64,000 nucleotides of DNA from Shewanella algae (GTDB lineage: Bacteria > Pseudomonadota > Gammaproteobacteria > Enterobacterales > Shewanellaceae): positions 3,749,001-3,813,000 of the forward strand of contig NZ_CP068230.1 of NCBI RefSeq assembly GCF_009183365.2, read 5' to 3'. How positions within the stretch are numbered: position 1 is the first letter of the stretch; the number at the start of each line of letters is the position of its first letter. This document shows positions 50,448 through 60,144 of this stretch, piece after piece. The translations under genes and the position numbers were made by a program. A model generated the notes under the pieces. It did not search any database. It was given only the letters and a program-made list of their open reading frames with translations, and had not been told where the DNA came from.

Positions 50448-51724
50448 ATGACACCATACTGAATCGAAAAGGTTTTTCTTTCACTCACCTTAGACACCTA
50501 ATGGCCGCCATGGGCCCGGGCGTACTGGTGGCCGCAGCGGCCATAGGCGCCTCGCACCTGGTGGCTTCAACCCGTGCCGGCGCCGAATTTGGCTGGCAGT
50601 TGGCCTGGCTGGTGGTGCTGGTCAATCTGCTCAAATATCCTTTCTTTGCCGCCGGAGCCAGATACACGGCGGCGACCGGCGAGAGTCTGCTTGAGGGCTA
50701 TCTCAGGCAAGGAAAAGGCTATCTGTGGCTGTTCAGTCTGCTCAATCTTGTTGCTGCCATTGCCAGCACCGCCGGGGTCAGCATGCTGAGTGCCGCCATG
50801 CTGACTCAGTTTGTGCCGCTCGGCATAGATATTCTGTCTTTTATCGTGCTCTGCGCCAGTTTGCTGCTGTTATTGCTTGGGCGCTATAGCCTGCTTGATC
50901 GCATGACCAAAGTTGTGATGGCGCTGTTGACCCTGGGCACTCTGACCGCCGCGGCCATGATGCTGGGGGTGGAGTCTGTGCTGGATAAAGACTTCGTCTC
51001 CCCCTCTCCCTGGCAATGGGCCTATCTTGGGTTTTTGATCGCCATGATGGGCTGGATGCCGGCACCGATTGAAGTCAGCGCCTGGAACTCACTGTGGCTA
51101 CTGGAGAAACAGCGCATCAATCAACAGCAGGCCGCTCTGAGCGCTGCCCAGGCCAGGTTGGATTTCGATATCGGCTATTGGCTCACCGCCTTGCTGGCAC
51201 TGGTGTTTCTCAGCCTGGGTGCCGGAGTCATGCATGGCTCGGGAGCCTCCTTTGCCGACTCGGGAGCCCAGTTTGCCGGGCAGTTGATCTCCCTCTACGC
51301 CAGCGTGCTCGGGGAGTGGAGCCGTATGCTTATCGCCTTGGTGGCGCTGCTGTGTATTTTCTCCACCACTGTCACTGTGCTCGATGGTTACAGCCGCACC
51401 CTGGATGCCGGTTGGCGCCTGCTGCTTGAGCGCCGCCCCAGCGGTAAACGCCTGGCTGGGATCATGCTGGTTATGTCGCTGCTGGCCTTGCTGCTGATCC
51501 TGTTCTTCAAGGGTGCCTTGCTATCACTGTTGGAATTGGTGATGATCCAGGCCTTTATGACCACCTGTATTTTTGCCTGGTTGAATCTACGGCTGATGAG
51601 TTCCAAAACCCTGCCGACTGAGGCCCGTTACGGCAGGGGCATGCAACTCTGGGGCTGGCTGGGACTCGGTTACCTGTTTGGCTTTGCGCTGCTGTTTATC
51701 TATTGGTATTGCTACATCAAATAA
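50444..51724 (+). CDS. Nramp-family divalent metal transporter
   Basis: 426 aa with about 11 TM helices. MGPGVLVAAAAIGASHLVASTRAGAEFGWQL corresponds to the Nramp TM1 region, but the classical DPG metal motif is replaced by ASH, and the TM6 MP segment reads MMGWMPAPIEVSAWN. Such variants lie in the divergent Nramp-related branch, so the transported ion is uncertain. Coupled to the upstream PH-domain gene. Confidence 0.82.
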   Translation: MNDTILNRKGFSFTHLRHLMAAMGPGVLVAAAAIGASHLVASTRAGAEFGWQLAWLVVLVNLLKYPFFAAGARYTAATGESLLEGYLRQGKGYLWLFSLLNLVAAIASTAGVSMLSAAMLTQFVPLGIDILSFIVLCASLLLLLLGRYSLLDRMTKVVMALLTLGTLTAAAMMLGVESVLDKDFVSPSPWQWAYLGFLIAMMGWMPAPIEVSAWNSLWLLEKQRINQQQAALSAAQARLDFDIGYWLTALLALVFLSLGAGVMHGSGASFADSGAQFAGQLISLYASVLGEWSRMLIALVALLCIFSTTVTVLDGYSRTLDAGWRLLLERRPSGKRLAGIMLVMSLLALLLILFFKGALLSLLELVMIQAFMTTCIFAWLNLRLMSSKTLPTEARYGRGMQLWGWLGLGYLFGFALLFIYWYCYIK

Positions 51725-51733
51725 GGAAGTTGC

Positions 51734-52897
51734 ATGAACTCCTCACCGCTGGCGCAGCCGCGCTTTTTAGGACTAAAACTCTCATCGACAGTCAAAGGCA
51801 TGAGCATGGCCTGCCTGCTGGGATTCACTCTTAGCCTAAGCGCTGCGCCGAGATCCGAACAAGAGCCGGCACCAGGCAAGGATTCGGCGCCATCTGTCTG
51901 CCACAGCGAAGAGCTGACACGACAGCTGCTGCTGATAATCAAGCAAAACCCCCTGCCCTTCAGCGGCGTAATCGAGTTGAGGCAAGGTAAAAAGATACTG
52001 CTGAGCCATGCGGCCGGAGAAAGCCAGGGCAAACCCATCACCTCTGATAGCCAATTTGTGCTGGGTTCACTGTCAAAGCAAGTGTTTGCCGTCTTGGTGA
52101 TGCGGGCGATAGAAAGAGGCGATTTCAAGCTCAATGACAGCGCCGCCGCCCTGCTCGGCAAAGAGGCCGAACTGGATCCGGCCATCACAGTTGCCATGCT
52201 GCTGAGCCACACATCCGGCATGGGCATCCAAGGACAAGCCTTGCTGTTCACCCCGGGCAGCGATTTTAAATACAGCAATGACAATTATTGGCTACTGGCC
52301 GAGATCCTCAAGCGTGAAGGCAGCAGCGGTACTCAATTGCTGCAGCGCTTCTTTGATGCCGAGGGGCTTGAGCTCAAGGCCCGCACCGGCAGTATCGAAA
52401 GTATCCAGGAACAGTTACCCAATCTGGCGATAGGAAGAGCCGAGACAGACAGCGGCTTTGAAAGTGTGGCCGAGCAGTTAACCCTCACAGATAAGCTACT
52501 GGCCAGCGGCGCCCTTATTGGTTCCGCCTCCGCCTTTGCCGATTTTCAGCAGGCCCTGCATCAGGGGCAACTACTTAGCCGTGGCGGCTATTTGCAGTTG
52601 CTGGCGCCGAGAGGCAAACGCCCCCATCGTTGGGGCGAGCTGAATTATGCCGCCGGAATACAACTGAGCCCTGAGTTGCCCCTGGAGTTCAGCCACAGTG
52701 GTTACATAGCGGGTTATATCAGCACTGCGATTTATTATCCGGACTCGGGCTTCAATCTGGTGGTACTGGAAAACACCTCTTGGTCACTCAAAGATATAGG
52801 CCGGGTGTTCGCCCTTCACGACAAGCTGCGACAGGCGGTGCGCGAAACGGCCGCGAACTGTCCACTGGAAAAAGCGGCAAATCTGCCCGGCTTTTAG
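51734..52897 (+). CDS. Exported serine hydrolase (class C beta-lactamase/PBP fold)
   Basis: 387 aa with AAGGAAG upstream of the ATG. N-terminal signal/anchor (about 21-37), then the SxxK motif S112-L-S-K115 in LGSLSKQVFA, the YxN motif Y180-S-N in DFKYSNDNYWLLAE, and HSGYIAG as the third motif. The LLSHTSG block is typical of beta-lactamase-related serine hydrolases of the esterase/D-aminopeptidase type. Substrate unknown; not a clear resistance enzyme. 9 bp after the Nramp gene. Confidence 0.88.
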   Translation: MNSSPLAQPRFLGLKLSSTVKGMSMACLLGFTLSLSAAPRSEQEPAPGKDSAPSVCHSEELTRQLLLIIKQNPLPFSGVIELRQGKKILLSHAAGESQGKPITSDSQFVLGSLSKQVFAVLVMRAIERGDFKLNDSAAALLGKEAELDPAITVAMLLSHTSGMGIQGQALLFTPGSDFKYSNDNYWLLAEILKREGSSGTQLLQRFFDAEGLELKARTGSIESIQEQLPNLAIGRAETDSGFESVAEQLTLTDKLLASGALIGSASAFADFQQALHQGQLLSRGGYLQLLAPRGKRPHRWGELNYAAGIQLSPELPLEFSHSGYIAGYISTAIYYPDSGFNLVVLENTSWSLKDIGRVFALHDKLRQAVRETAANCPLEKAANLPGF

Positions 52898-53001
52898 GTA
52901 TAATGCCGCAATATTGCGGAGCCTCCGCGCCTAACGCACCTAAGTCAATCGCCAGACAGTGTTAAAACTAAGCCGGGAGTCAAACCGGCCCAGGGACATT
53001 C

Positions 53002-53466
53002 ATGACCAACAACGATATTCTGCGCCGCTTGCGCTTTGTCTTTAATTTCAACGACTCCAAGGTATTGCGTCTCTACGCCAAAATGAAGCGTGAAATGAGT
53101 GAAGCTGAGCTGGCCGGCCTGCTCAAGAAAGAAGATGAAGAAGGGTTCCGTCCCTGTGACGATCGTACCCTGTGCCAGTTTCTCGATGCCGTGATCATCG
53201 ACAAACGCGGCCTGCGTCCCGGCAGTGGCATTCCGCAGCCGCTACCCAGCCTGAACAACAACATCATCTTCAAGAAACTCAGAATCGCCTTGGAACTGAA
53301 AGAAGAAGATATTATTGCCATTCTTGAACTGGCCAACTTCCGCATCGGCAAGGCTGAGCTGAGCGCCCTGTTCCGCAATCCTGAGCACAAGCATTACCGC
53401 TACTGTGGTGATCAGTTGATGCGTAACTTTATCAAAGGCTTGTCACTTAAATACCGCGGTAAGTAA
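53002..53466 (+). CDS. yehS: DUF1456 protein YehS
   Basis: 154 aa, matching E. coli YehS in length and pattern: two DUF1456 repeats, each beginning NNDILRRLRFVFNF or NNNIIFKKLRIALEL and containing LLKKEDEEGF or LFRNPEHKHYRYCGDQLMRNF. Function unknown. Followed by a terminator. Confidence 0.93.
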   Translation: MTNNDILRRLRFVFNFNDSKVLRLYAKMKREMSEAELAGLLKKEDEEGFRPCDDRTLCQFLDAVIIDKRGLRPGSGIPQPLPSLNNNIIFKKLRIALELKEEDIIAILELANFRIGKAELSALFRNPEHKHYRYCGDQLMRNFIKGLSLKYRGK

Positions 53467-53496
53467 GCCAACAAGTAACAGCTGATATCTCCTTTG

Positions 53497-53526
53497 GAAC
53501 CAGGCATCCGTCTGGTTCTTTGTTTT
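53497..53526 (+). terminator. Terminator after yehS
   Basis: GAACCAG-GCATCCGT-CTGGTTC then TTTGTTTT, 31 bp after the stop. Confidence 0.75.
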
Positions 53527-53691
53527 GTGTCGTTACCCTCTTAGGCTCAGGCCAACCCGGTTTGCCGCGTTTTAAACAAAATTTTTGCTCAAGCCCTCGC
53601 CTACAGGCAACAAAGATCACATTTCGTGGTAACCTATGCGGATTTAGATCACAGCCCGTCATCCACAAGCAAAGAACATAAAAGGTTAGCC

Positions 53692-55380
53692 ATGGACGAT
53701 AATAAACGCCCCTTATATCTGCCTTTTGCCGGTCCGGCTATTCTCGAAGCGCCGTTGATCAACAAAGGTAGTGCATTTACCGAGGAAGAGCGTATTTTCT
53801 TCAACCTCGAAGGCCTGGTGCCCTACGTGATTGAAACGATCGAAGAGCAGGCCTCACGTGCCTACGATCAGTTCAAGAACTTCAGCAATGATCTGGACAA
53901 GCATATCTATCTGCGCAACATCCAGGACACCAACGAGACCCTCTTCTATCGTCTGGTTCAGAACCACATCACAGAGATGATGCCTATCATCTACACCCCA
54001 ACCGTCGGGTTGGCCTGTGAACGCTTCTCCAAAGACTACCGCCGTAACCGCGGCCTGTTTATCTCCTATCCGAACAAGGATCGCATCGACGACATCCTCA
54101 ACAACTCCACCCGTCACAAGGTGAAGGTGATAGTGGTTACCGACGGTGAGCGTATATTGGGGCTGGGCGATCAGGGGATCGGCGGCATGGGGATCCCGAT
54201 TGGAAAGCTGTCGCTCTACACCAGTTGCGGCGGCATCAGCCCGGCTTACACTCTGCCCATTACCCTGGATGTGGGAACAGATAACCCGCATCTGCTGGAA
54301 GATCCCATGTATATGGGTTGGCGCCACCAGCGCATAGGCGGTGAAGAATATCTGGAATTTATTGAAGCCTTTATGCAGGCGGTTCATCGCCGCTGGCCCG
54401 AGGCCTTGATCCAGTTTGAAGACTTCGCCCAGAAAAACGCCATGCCGCTGCTGGAGCGTTACAAGGATAAATACTGCTGTTTCAATGATGACATTCAGGG
54501 AACCGCCGCCATCACAGTTGGTTCACTGCTCGCTGCCTGTAAGGCCGCCGGCACTCAGTTGAGCCAGCAAAGAGTTGCCTTCCTCGGCGCCGGCAGCGCA
54601 GGCTGTGGCATCGCCGAAGCGATTATTGCTCAGATGGTTTCCGAAGGGATCAGTGATGAGCAGGCCAGGCGCCAGGTGTTTATGGTCGATCGCTGGGGAC
54701 TGTTGCAGGACAATATGCCCAACCTGTTGCCATTCCAACAGAAACTGGCGCAAAAGCGCGAAGAGCTGCAGCAATGGAGCAATTTCGGTGACAACATCTC
54801 ATTACTGGATGTGGTCAACAACGGCAAGCCGACTGTGCTTATCGGGGTTTCCGGCGCCCCAGGGCTGTTCAGCGAGGAGATCATCCGCGCCATGCACAGC
54901 CACTGCCCAAGACCGATAGTGTTCCCGCTGTCCAACCCCACCAGCCGGGTTGAAGCCACGCCCAAGGATATTTTGCATTGGACCAATGGCCAGGCACTGG
55001 TTGCCACCGGCAGCCCCTTTGAGCCTGTGGTCATAGACAATCAGACCTATGAAATCGCCCAGTGCAACAACAGCTATATCTTCCCCGGCATAGGCCTTGG
55101 GGTATTGGCCAGTGGTGCCAAGCGGGTCTCTGATGAGATGCTGATGGCCTCCAGCCGCGCCCTGGCGGAATGCTCGCCGCTGGCACTCAACGGCAGTGGT
55201 TCTCTGCTGCCTAAGCTGGAAGAGATCCAGAAGGTCAGCAAGCACATCGCCTTTGCCGTCGGCAAGGTCGCCATCGAACAGGGTCACGCTTTGCCGACTT
55301 CCGATGAGCTGCTGTTGCAGGCCATAGAAAGCAATTTCTGGCAGCCTGAGTATCGCCGCTACAAACGTACTTCCTTCTAA
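53692..55380 (+). CDS. maeA: NAD-dependent malic enzyme
   Basis: 562 aa from ATG 53692 (AAAGG 6 nt upstream). Malic enzyme signatures: FYRLVQNHITEMMPIIYTPTVG (catalytic Tyr), VVTDGERILGLGDQGIGGMGIPIGKL, FEDFAQKNAMPLLERYKDKYCCFNDDIQGTAA (metal Glu/Asp), and the Rossmann FLGAGSAGCGIAE. Length and sequence match the SfcA/MaeA branch (about 565 aa) without the C-terminal PTA domain of MaeB. Converts malate to pyruvate, CO2 and NADH. Confidence 0.97.
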   Translation: MDDNKRPLYLPFAGPAILEAPLINKGSAFTEEERIFFNLEGLVPYVIETIEEQASRAYDQFKNFSNDLDKHIYLRNIQDTNETLFYRLVQNHITEMMPIIYTPTVGLACERFSKDYRRNRGLFISYPNKDRIDDILNNSTRHKVKVIVVTDGERILGLGDQGIGGMGIPIGKLSLYTSCGGISPAYTLPITLDVGTDNPHLLEDPMYMGWRHQRIGGEEYLEFIEAFMQAVHRRWPEALIQFEDFAQKNAMPLLERYKDKYCCFNDDIQGTAAITVGSLLAACKAAGTQLSQQRVAFLGAGSAGCGIAEAIIAQMVSEGISDEQARRQVFMVDRWGLLQDNMPNLLPFQQKLAQKREELQQWSNFGDNISLLDVVNNGKPTVLIGVSGAPGLFSEEIIRAMHSHCPRPIVFPLSNPTSRVEATPKDILHWTNGQALVATGSPFEPVVIDNQTYEIAQCNNSYIFPGIGLGVLASGAKRVSDEMLMASSRALAECSPLALNGSGSLLPKLEEIQKVSKHIAFAVGKVAIEQGHALPTSDELLLQAIESNFWQPEYRRYKRTSF

Positions 55381-55396
55381 GAGCGTCCGTGCCCAT

Positions 55397-55423
55397 AAAA
55401 AACCGGCTTTATGCCGGTTTTTT
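55397..55423. terminator. Bidirectional terminator after maeA
   Basis: AAAAAACCGGC-TTTAT-GCCGGTTTTTT between convergent genes. Confidence 0.88.
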
Positions 55424-55425
55424 AT

Positions 55426-55863
55426 TCAGCCATTGGCTATCACATCTCGGATACTGTTGAGCAAGCGCCTGTCAGTACGGGCCTTTTTCAACTTGCGTAC
55501 ACTCTCCTTGAGCGCCGACTGTGAAATACGCTCAAACATGCCACCGTATTCCTTCTCGGCAATGGCCTCGTCGGTATCCGCCAACTGGGCGATATCCTGG
55601 GCCATCAAACTCAGTTGCAACCAGGCCGACGCGATAAAAAAGCCGTGAAAATCGGCTCTCGGCAGCAACTTGGCAGCACTTGGCGGCAACTTGTCCCAAG
55701 CCTGTTTGAACTCGGACTGCTTATCATCCAGCAATTCTTCAAACAGATTGTCATAAGCTTCTTTCAGCGCCGTGGGCAACTTATCCATAGGCAGTACCTG
55801 AGAGCAGATATTGATGGCGGCGCTTCGCGCCTGCTGCCGGTATTGAGCATCAACTTGAGTCAT
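55426..55863 (-). CDS. Conserved hypothetical all-helical protein
   Basis: 145 aa, no signal peptide or TM. Predicted mostly helical: RQQARSAAINICSQVLPMDKLPTALKEAYDNLFEELL, FHGFFIASAWLQLSLMAQDIAQLAD, a basic C-terminal helix ESVRKLKKARTDRRLLNSI. No family recognised with confidence. Monocistronic, shares the terminator with maeA. Start has no strong Shine-Dalgarno (AAAAACC before ATG). Confidence 0.7.
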   Translation of the reverse strand: MTQVDAQYRQQARSAAINICSQVLPMDKLPTALKEAYDNLFEELLDDKQSEFKQAWDKLPPSAAKLLPRADFHGFFIASAWLQLSLMAQDIAQLADTDEAIAEKEYGGMFERISQSALKESVRKLKKARTDRRLLNSIRDVIANG

Positions 55864-56113
55864 GGTTTTTTCCGTCTAAAAGCGATTGGCGGCGAGTATA
55901 GCACCGGCAATAAAGGGCAATCCATCTGAAGTTGGTATCAAGGAACCGAGGAGCAAATACGGCGAAAACAAGTCGGTAACCGAATTCATCCCTTACCGGC
56001 AAGCGATTGATGCAGCTCTACTTACCTGCAAATTTAACGATTTATTACTGGTCAGCCTGAGCCCTGGTGCGTATGCTTAATAACATTATCTAAACATCTG
56101 TCTATCGGTCAGC

Positions 56114-57985
56114 GTGAAGTCATACTTTCTGAAATCAGCCATTGCAGTGCTGCTTCTGGCAGGCATGGTTCCCCACGCCTTGGCACTGGATAATCCCAAG
56201 GCTGATGAGCTGTTCAAACAGCTGGAAGATGGGCAGGTCAACAATGTTGCCGAAGTAGAACAAACTCTGGATCAGATAGCCCAATTGCTGGCAAAGGACG
56301 ATCTGGACAGGCAGGCCAGGCTCAGGCGCGCCCGCTGCTGGAGCTTTGATGCCAACGACAACGCCAACATAGATGCAGCCATAGACTATGCCGTCAATCA
56401 GGCACAAGCGGCTGAAAACCAAGCCTACCCTGAAGCCTTAACCGACTTTCGCCTTTGCCATGGCTGGTACTCTCAACTCAAAGGCAATATGGAACAGGCC
56501 AAAGCCGACTATGACCAAGCCCTGCAGCAGGCCTATCAACTCGAAGATCATCGCCTGATCGCCGATGCCCGCAGTCTGCGCGGAGCCATGTATTCCTTTC
56601 AGGGCAATTTTGCCATGGCGCTGGAAGATCTGCTGACCGCTCAACAACTTTATGAAAAACTCAAGCTGGATTATTGGGGTCTGTATAACCTGGCCGACCT
56701 CGCCACCAGTTTCCGCCGTTTCGGCGATCCACAAAGTGCGCTCAACTATTACCGCCAACTGGAGCAGGCCTATCGCCAGAGTGGTCACGAAGAGCAGGCC
56801 TATATTATCAATGGCGAAATGGCCATCGCCCTCGAAGAACTGGGTGATTTTGAAGGCGCCGTGGCCAAGTTCCAACAGTCATACGACTATCTCAAGCAGC
56901 AAGGAGTCACGGTGGAAGCCGCAGGAGTTTCGGTCAATATGGCCGGCTCCCTGTTGAAGCTGGGCAGAGTCGAAGACGCCAAACAGGCGCTGGAACGCGC
57001 CAGGCCATTTGTGACTGAGCAGCAAGGTGGCTTCTACAGCTTTATGCAACTCTACAGCGCCGATGTGCTGTTGCGCCAAGGCCAGGCTGAACAGGCGATG
57101 GCGCCCTTGATCAAGGCCGAAAAAAGTTTCAGGAATATCAACAATGATCGCGGCTTGGCCGAACTCTACCTGCTCAAGAGCGAAGTATTTGCCGCCCAGG
57201 GGCTATGGCAGGAATCGCTCAAAGTGCTCAGGCTGTATATCGCCCTGCACCACGAGCTGGATAACAAATTGCAATCTTACCGCACCACAGAGATGCGTAC
57301 CCGCTTCAATGCCGATCGCATGGCAAAAGAAAACCAACGCCTGCTGGAAAGCGAACGCCTGAAAGAGCAAGAGGTGCAGATACTGCAGCAAAACCGTCTA
57401 TTGCAGTTGGCTGTGCTGGTTCTGGCCAGCATCATTATCATAATCACTGCGGTGATGGCCTTTAAGCAGACCAGTAAATCACGCAAATTCCAGAAGATAG
57501 CCCATACGGATCACCTCACCCAATTGGCGAACCGGCGTTATACCTATCACAAGGGTGAAGCTATGTTCAATCAGGCGCGAGATAGCGGCACGCCTTTTTC
57601 ACTTGTGTTGTTTGATGCCGATAACTTCAAGGATATCAATGATCAGTTTGGTCACGATGGTGGCGATAAGGTCTTACAACATCTGGCAAGCCTGAGCCAA
57701 ACCCTTATCCGCGAACAAGATCTGCTGGGGCGGATTGGCGGTGAAGAGTTTCTGCTGTTGTTGCCGGAAACAGCCCATGAAGAGTGCCTGAAAATCGCCG
57801 AGCGTCTGCGCCAAACCATAGCCGAATCACGCCCGGAAGGGCTAGTCGGTGAGCCCAGAGTGACTATAAGTGCCGGGGTAGCGACTCTGGGTGAGGAACT
57901 GCAGTTCTCCGAGCTGTTGAAACAGGCCGATGATGCCCTCTATTGCGCCAAGAAACGAGGTCGTAACCGGGTCGAAACCGCCTGA
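56114..57985 (+). CDS. Periplasmic-TPR diguanylate cyclase
   Basis: 623 aa, GTG start. Signal peptide (YFLKSAIAVLLLAGMVPHALA), then at least six TPR-like helix pairs (about 60-390, e.g. WYSQLKGNMEQAKADYDQALQQAYQ), a coiled stretch (ENQRLLESERLKEQEVQILQQ), one TM helix at about 427-447 (LAVLVLASIIIIITAVMAF) and a C-terminal GGDEF domain: DADNFKDINDQFGHDGGD, then the active-site signature GGEEF in GRIGGEEFLLLLP. The A-site is intact; no RxxD I-site is obvious. Senses an unknown periplasmic signal and makes c-di-GMP. Confidence 0.92.
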   Translation: MKSYFLKSAIAVLLLAGMVPHALALDNPKADELFKQLEDGQVNNVAEVEQTLDQIAQLLAKDDLDRQARLRRARCWSFDANDNANIDAAIDYAVNQAQAAENQAYPEALTDFRLCHGWYSQLKGNMEQAKADYDQALQQAYQLEDHRLIADARSLRGAMYSFQGNFAMALEDLLTAQQLYEKLKLDYWGLYNLADLATSFRRFGDPQSALNYYRQLEQAYRQSGHEEQAYIINGEMAIALEELGDFEGAVAKFQQSYDYLKQQGVTVEAAGVSVNMAGSLLKLGRVEDAKQALERARPFVTEQQGGFYSFMQLYSADVLLRQGQAEQAMAPLIKAEKSFRNINNDRGLAELYLLKSEVFAAQGLWQESLKVLRLYIALHHELDNKLQSYRTTEMRTRFNADRMAKENQRLLESERLKEQEVQILQQNRLLQLAVLVLASIIIIITAVMAFKQTSKSRKFQKIAHTDHLTQLANRRYTYHKGEAMFNQARDSGTPFSLVLFDADNFKDINDQFGHDGGDKVLQHLASLSQTLIREQDLLGRIGGEEFLLLLPETAHEECLKIAERLRQTIAESRPEGLVGEPRVTISAGVATLGEELQFSELLKQADDALYCAKKRGRNRVETA

Positions 57986-58008
57986 ATGAGCACAGTGGTT
58001 ATTGCAGA

Positions 58009-58830
58009 TCATTGAACGCGCCAGAGCACTTCCGCCTGACGTAAAGAGGGCTCGGCACCAAACCACTTTTGATAGAGCGCGTCAAATTCGCCCGTTTTCT
58101 GCAATGCCAATAGCGCCTTGTGCCAGGCTTCGACCCGTTCAGGAGCCGTACCGCCGGAGAACGCCAAATAGAGGCGCAAGTGCGCCAGTTCCAATACGGG
58201 GCGCACCGCCGCCGGTGTTTGGCCCAATTGCCGCAAGACGCCCTGAACCGCGATATCCGCCTGACACCAATAACGCACCCGCTTATGCAACAACTGCCTG
58301 GCCGAATACTGAGGAAAACCTGAGATCAGCAACTGCTCATCCGGAACGGACTTCAACAAGATCTGCGCCGGGGAGTTGCGGTATAGGGCAATATTACCCG
58401 CCGCTACCGCCTGTGACAGGTCTGCCGGGGTAAAATCATCATCCATGCGGGCATAGAGCTGAATGCGGGTTTCGGCAATCGGGCCAACAAAATCAAATTC
58501 CTGCCGCCGCTGTTCATTAATGGAAGTGGCAAACAGCAAGACGTTAGGCTCCTGGTTTGCGATATTCATCGCCCTGGCCCAAGGCAATACTTCTATCACA
58601 GGCTCTTTGTCAGAGGCAGCCACCTGATGGTGCAAGGCCCTCACCAGAGCCACCGCATAACCGTCGACGCGACCATGGCGCTCATAGCTCATGGGAGGCC
58701 AGGTTTCGGTCAGCAGCCTGAGTGCGGGCGACTCGGCCTCAGTAAGCTCGTTACCGGCCAAAGCCAAGTTGGCAAAGCTACAACAGAACACTATCACGCA
58801 GCCCCTGAGCAAGGTTTCGATTCCCGGCAT
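58009..58830 (-). CDS. Periplasmic substrate-binding protein (SBP_bac_3 type)
   Basis: 273 aa. Signal peptide ending NLALAGN, then the two-lobe amino-acid-binding fold pattern: LRLLTETWPPMSYERHGRVDGYAVALVRAL, INEQRRQEFDFVGPIAETRIQLYAR and a C-terminal ALLALQKTGEFDALYQKWFG. No transporter genes are adjacent, so it may be an orphan sensor-type binding protein rather than part of an ABC system. Convergent with the diguanylate cyclase gene with a 23-bp gap; regulatory link unknown. Confidence 0.85.
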   Translation of the reverse strand: MPGIETLLRGCVIVFCCSFANLALAGNELTEAESPALRLLTETWPPMSYERHGRVDGYAVALVRALHHQVAASDKEPVIEVLPWARAMNIANQEPNVLLFATSINEQRRQEFDFVGPIAETRIQLYARMDDDFTPADLSQAVAAGNIALYRNSPAQILLKSVPDEQLLISGFPQYSARQLLHKRVRYWCQADIAVQGVLRQLGQTPAAVRPVLELAHLRLYLAFSGGTAPERVEAWHKALLALQKTGEFDALYQKWFGAEPSLRQAEVLWRVQ

Positions 58831-58954
58831 ATACTCTCCCCCTCAATTTCTTCAAGCATAGCACCGACAACAGTCGAAATCGCCGTTTACGGCAACTGTG
58901 AGCGATTCTGCTTTACTGATATAATCATGGCTTTTCCCCGGTCAGCCTCTGTTC

Positions 58955-60136
58955 ATGTCAGCTCCTCAACCACCACAATTTGATCCCGGTATGCTTGGCA
59001 AGCTTGCCCGCGACATAAAAGCCTGGGGCAAAGAGCTGGGTTTTGCTCAAGTGGGAATAACGGATACAGATCTTCGCCGCGAAGAGCCCAGGCTGCAGGC
59101 CTGGCTCGATAAGGGCTATCACGGTGAAATGGGCTATATGGCCAGCCACGGTATGATGCGGGCCCGCCCGGCCGAGCTGCATCCCGGCACTTTGCGAGTT
59201 ATCTCAGTACGGATGGACTACTTACCGCCACAAGCCGGGTTTGCCCTCAATCTCAAAGACCCTAACCTTGGCTATATCTCCCGTTATGCCGGCGGCCGCG
59301 ACTATCACAAGCTGATGCGTAATCGCTTGAAAAAGTTGGGCGAGCGCATAGATGAAGCGCTCAAAGCCCTGCAACTTGAAGGCTGTGGCTTTCGGCCCTT
59401 CGTCGACTCGGCTCCCATTCTGGAACGGCCGCTGGCAGAAAAGGCCGGGATCGGCTGGACAGGTAAACACTCACTGATCCTCAACCATGAGGCCGGCAGT
59501 TGGTTTTTCCTCGGAGAGCTGCTGGTGAACCTGCCGCTGCCCATGGATGTCGCCACAGCCGAAGGCTGCAACACCTGCGTTGCCTGCATCACAAGTTGCC
59601 CAACCGGTGCCATAGTCGAGCCTTATGTGGTCGATGGGCGCCGCTGTATCTCCTACCTCACCATAGAACTGGCCGGCAGCATTCCACTGGAGTTTCGGCC
59701 ACTGCTCGGCAATCGCATCTACGGCTGCGATGACTGCCAGCTGGTATGCCCCATCAATCGCGCCGCGCCTTTGACCGCAGAGACTGACTTTCATCTAAGG
59801 CCACAACTGAAGCAACCCAAACTGCTGGAGCTGTTTGCCTGGAGCGAGACCGAATTTTTGAAAAACACCGAAGGCAGCGCCATTCGTCGCATAGGCCATG
59901 AACGCTGGCTGCGCAATATTGCGGTGGCACTGGGCAATGCCCCCGGCAGTGAAACCATAGTTGCTGCCTTGCAGGAGCGACTGACAGATGCCTCAGAACT
60001 GGTCGCAGAACACATAGAGTGGGCACTGGCGCAGCAGGCAGAAAAACTCAGCGCCAACGACACAGCGCCTATTCCCGCCCGCAAGACGGGGCGCCTGATC
60101 CGGATAGTGGAAAAAGGCCTGCCAAGGGACGCCTGA
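58955..60136 (+). CDS. queG: Epoxyqueuosine reductase
   Basis: 393 aa. Two [4Fe-4S] cluster motifs of the QueG type: CNTCVACITSCPTGAI and CDDCQLVCPIN (each CxxCxxC, plus the partner Cys), a cobalamin-binding N-terminal part, and a C-terminal HEAT-like tail. Reduces epoxyqueuosine to queuosine, the last step of tRNA queuosine synthesis. Divergent from the binding-protein gene. Confidence 0.95.
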   Translation: MSAPQPPQFDPGMLGKLARDIKAWGKELGFAQVGITDTDLRREEPRLQAWLDKGYHGEMGYMASHGMMRARPAELHPGTLRVISVRMDYLPPQAGFALNLKDPNLGYISRYAGGRDYHKLMRNRLKKLGERIDEALKALQLEGCGFRPFVDSAPILERPLAEKAGIGWTGKHSLILNHEAGSWFFLGELLVNLPLPMDVATAEGCNTCVACITSCPTGAIVEPYVVDGRRCISYLTIELAGSIPLEFRPLLGNRIYGCDDCQLVCPINRAAPLTAETDFHLRPQLKQPKLLELFAWSETEFLKNTEGSAIRRIGHERWLRNIAVALGNAPGSETIVAALQERLTDASELVAEHIEWALAQQAEKLSANDTAPIPARKTGRLIRIVEKGLPRDA

Positions 60137-60144
60137 ATTCAAGC

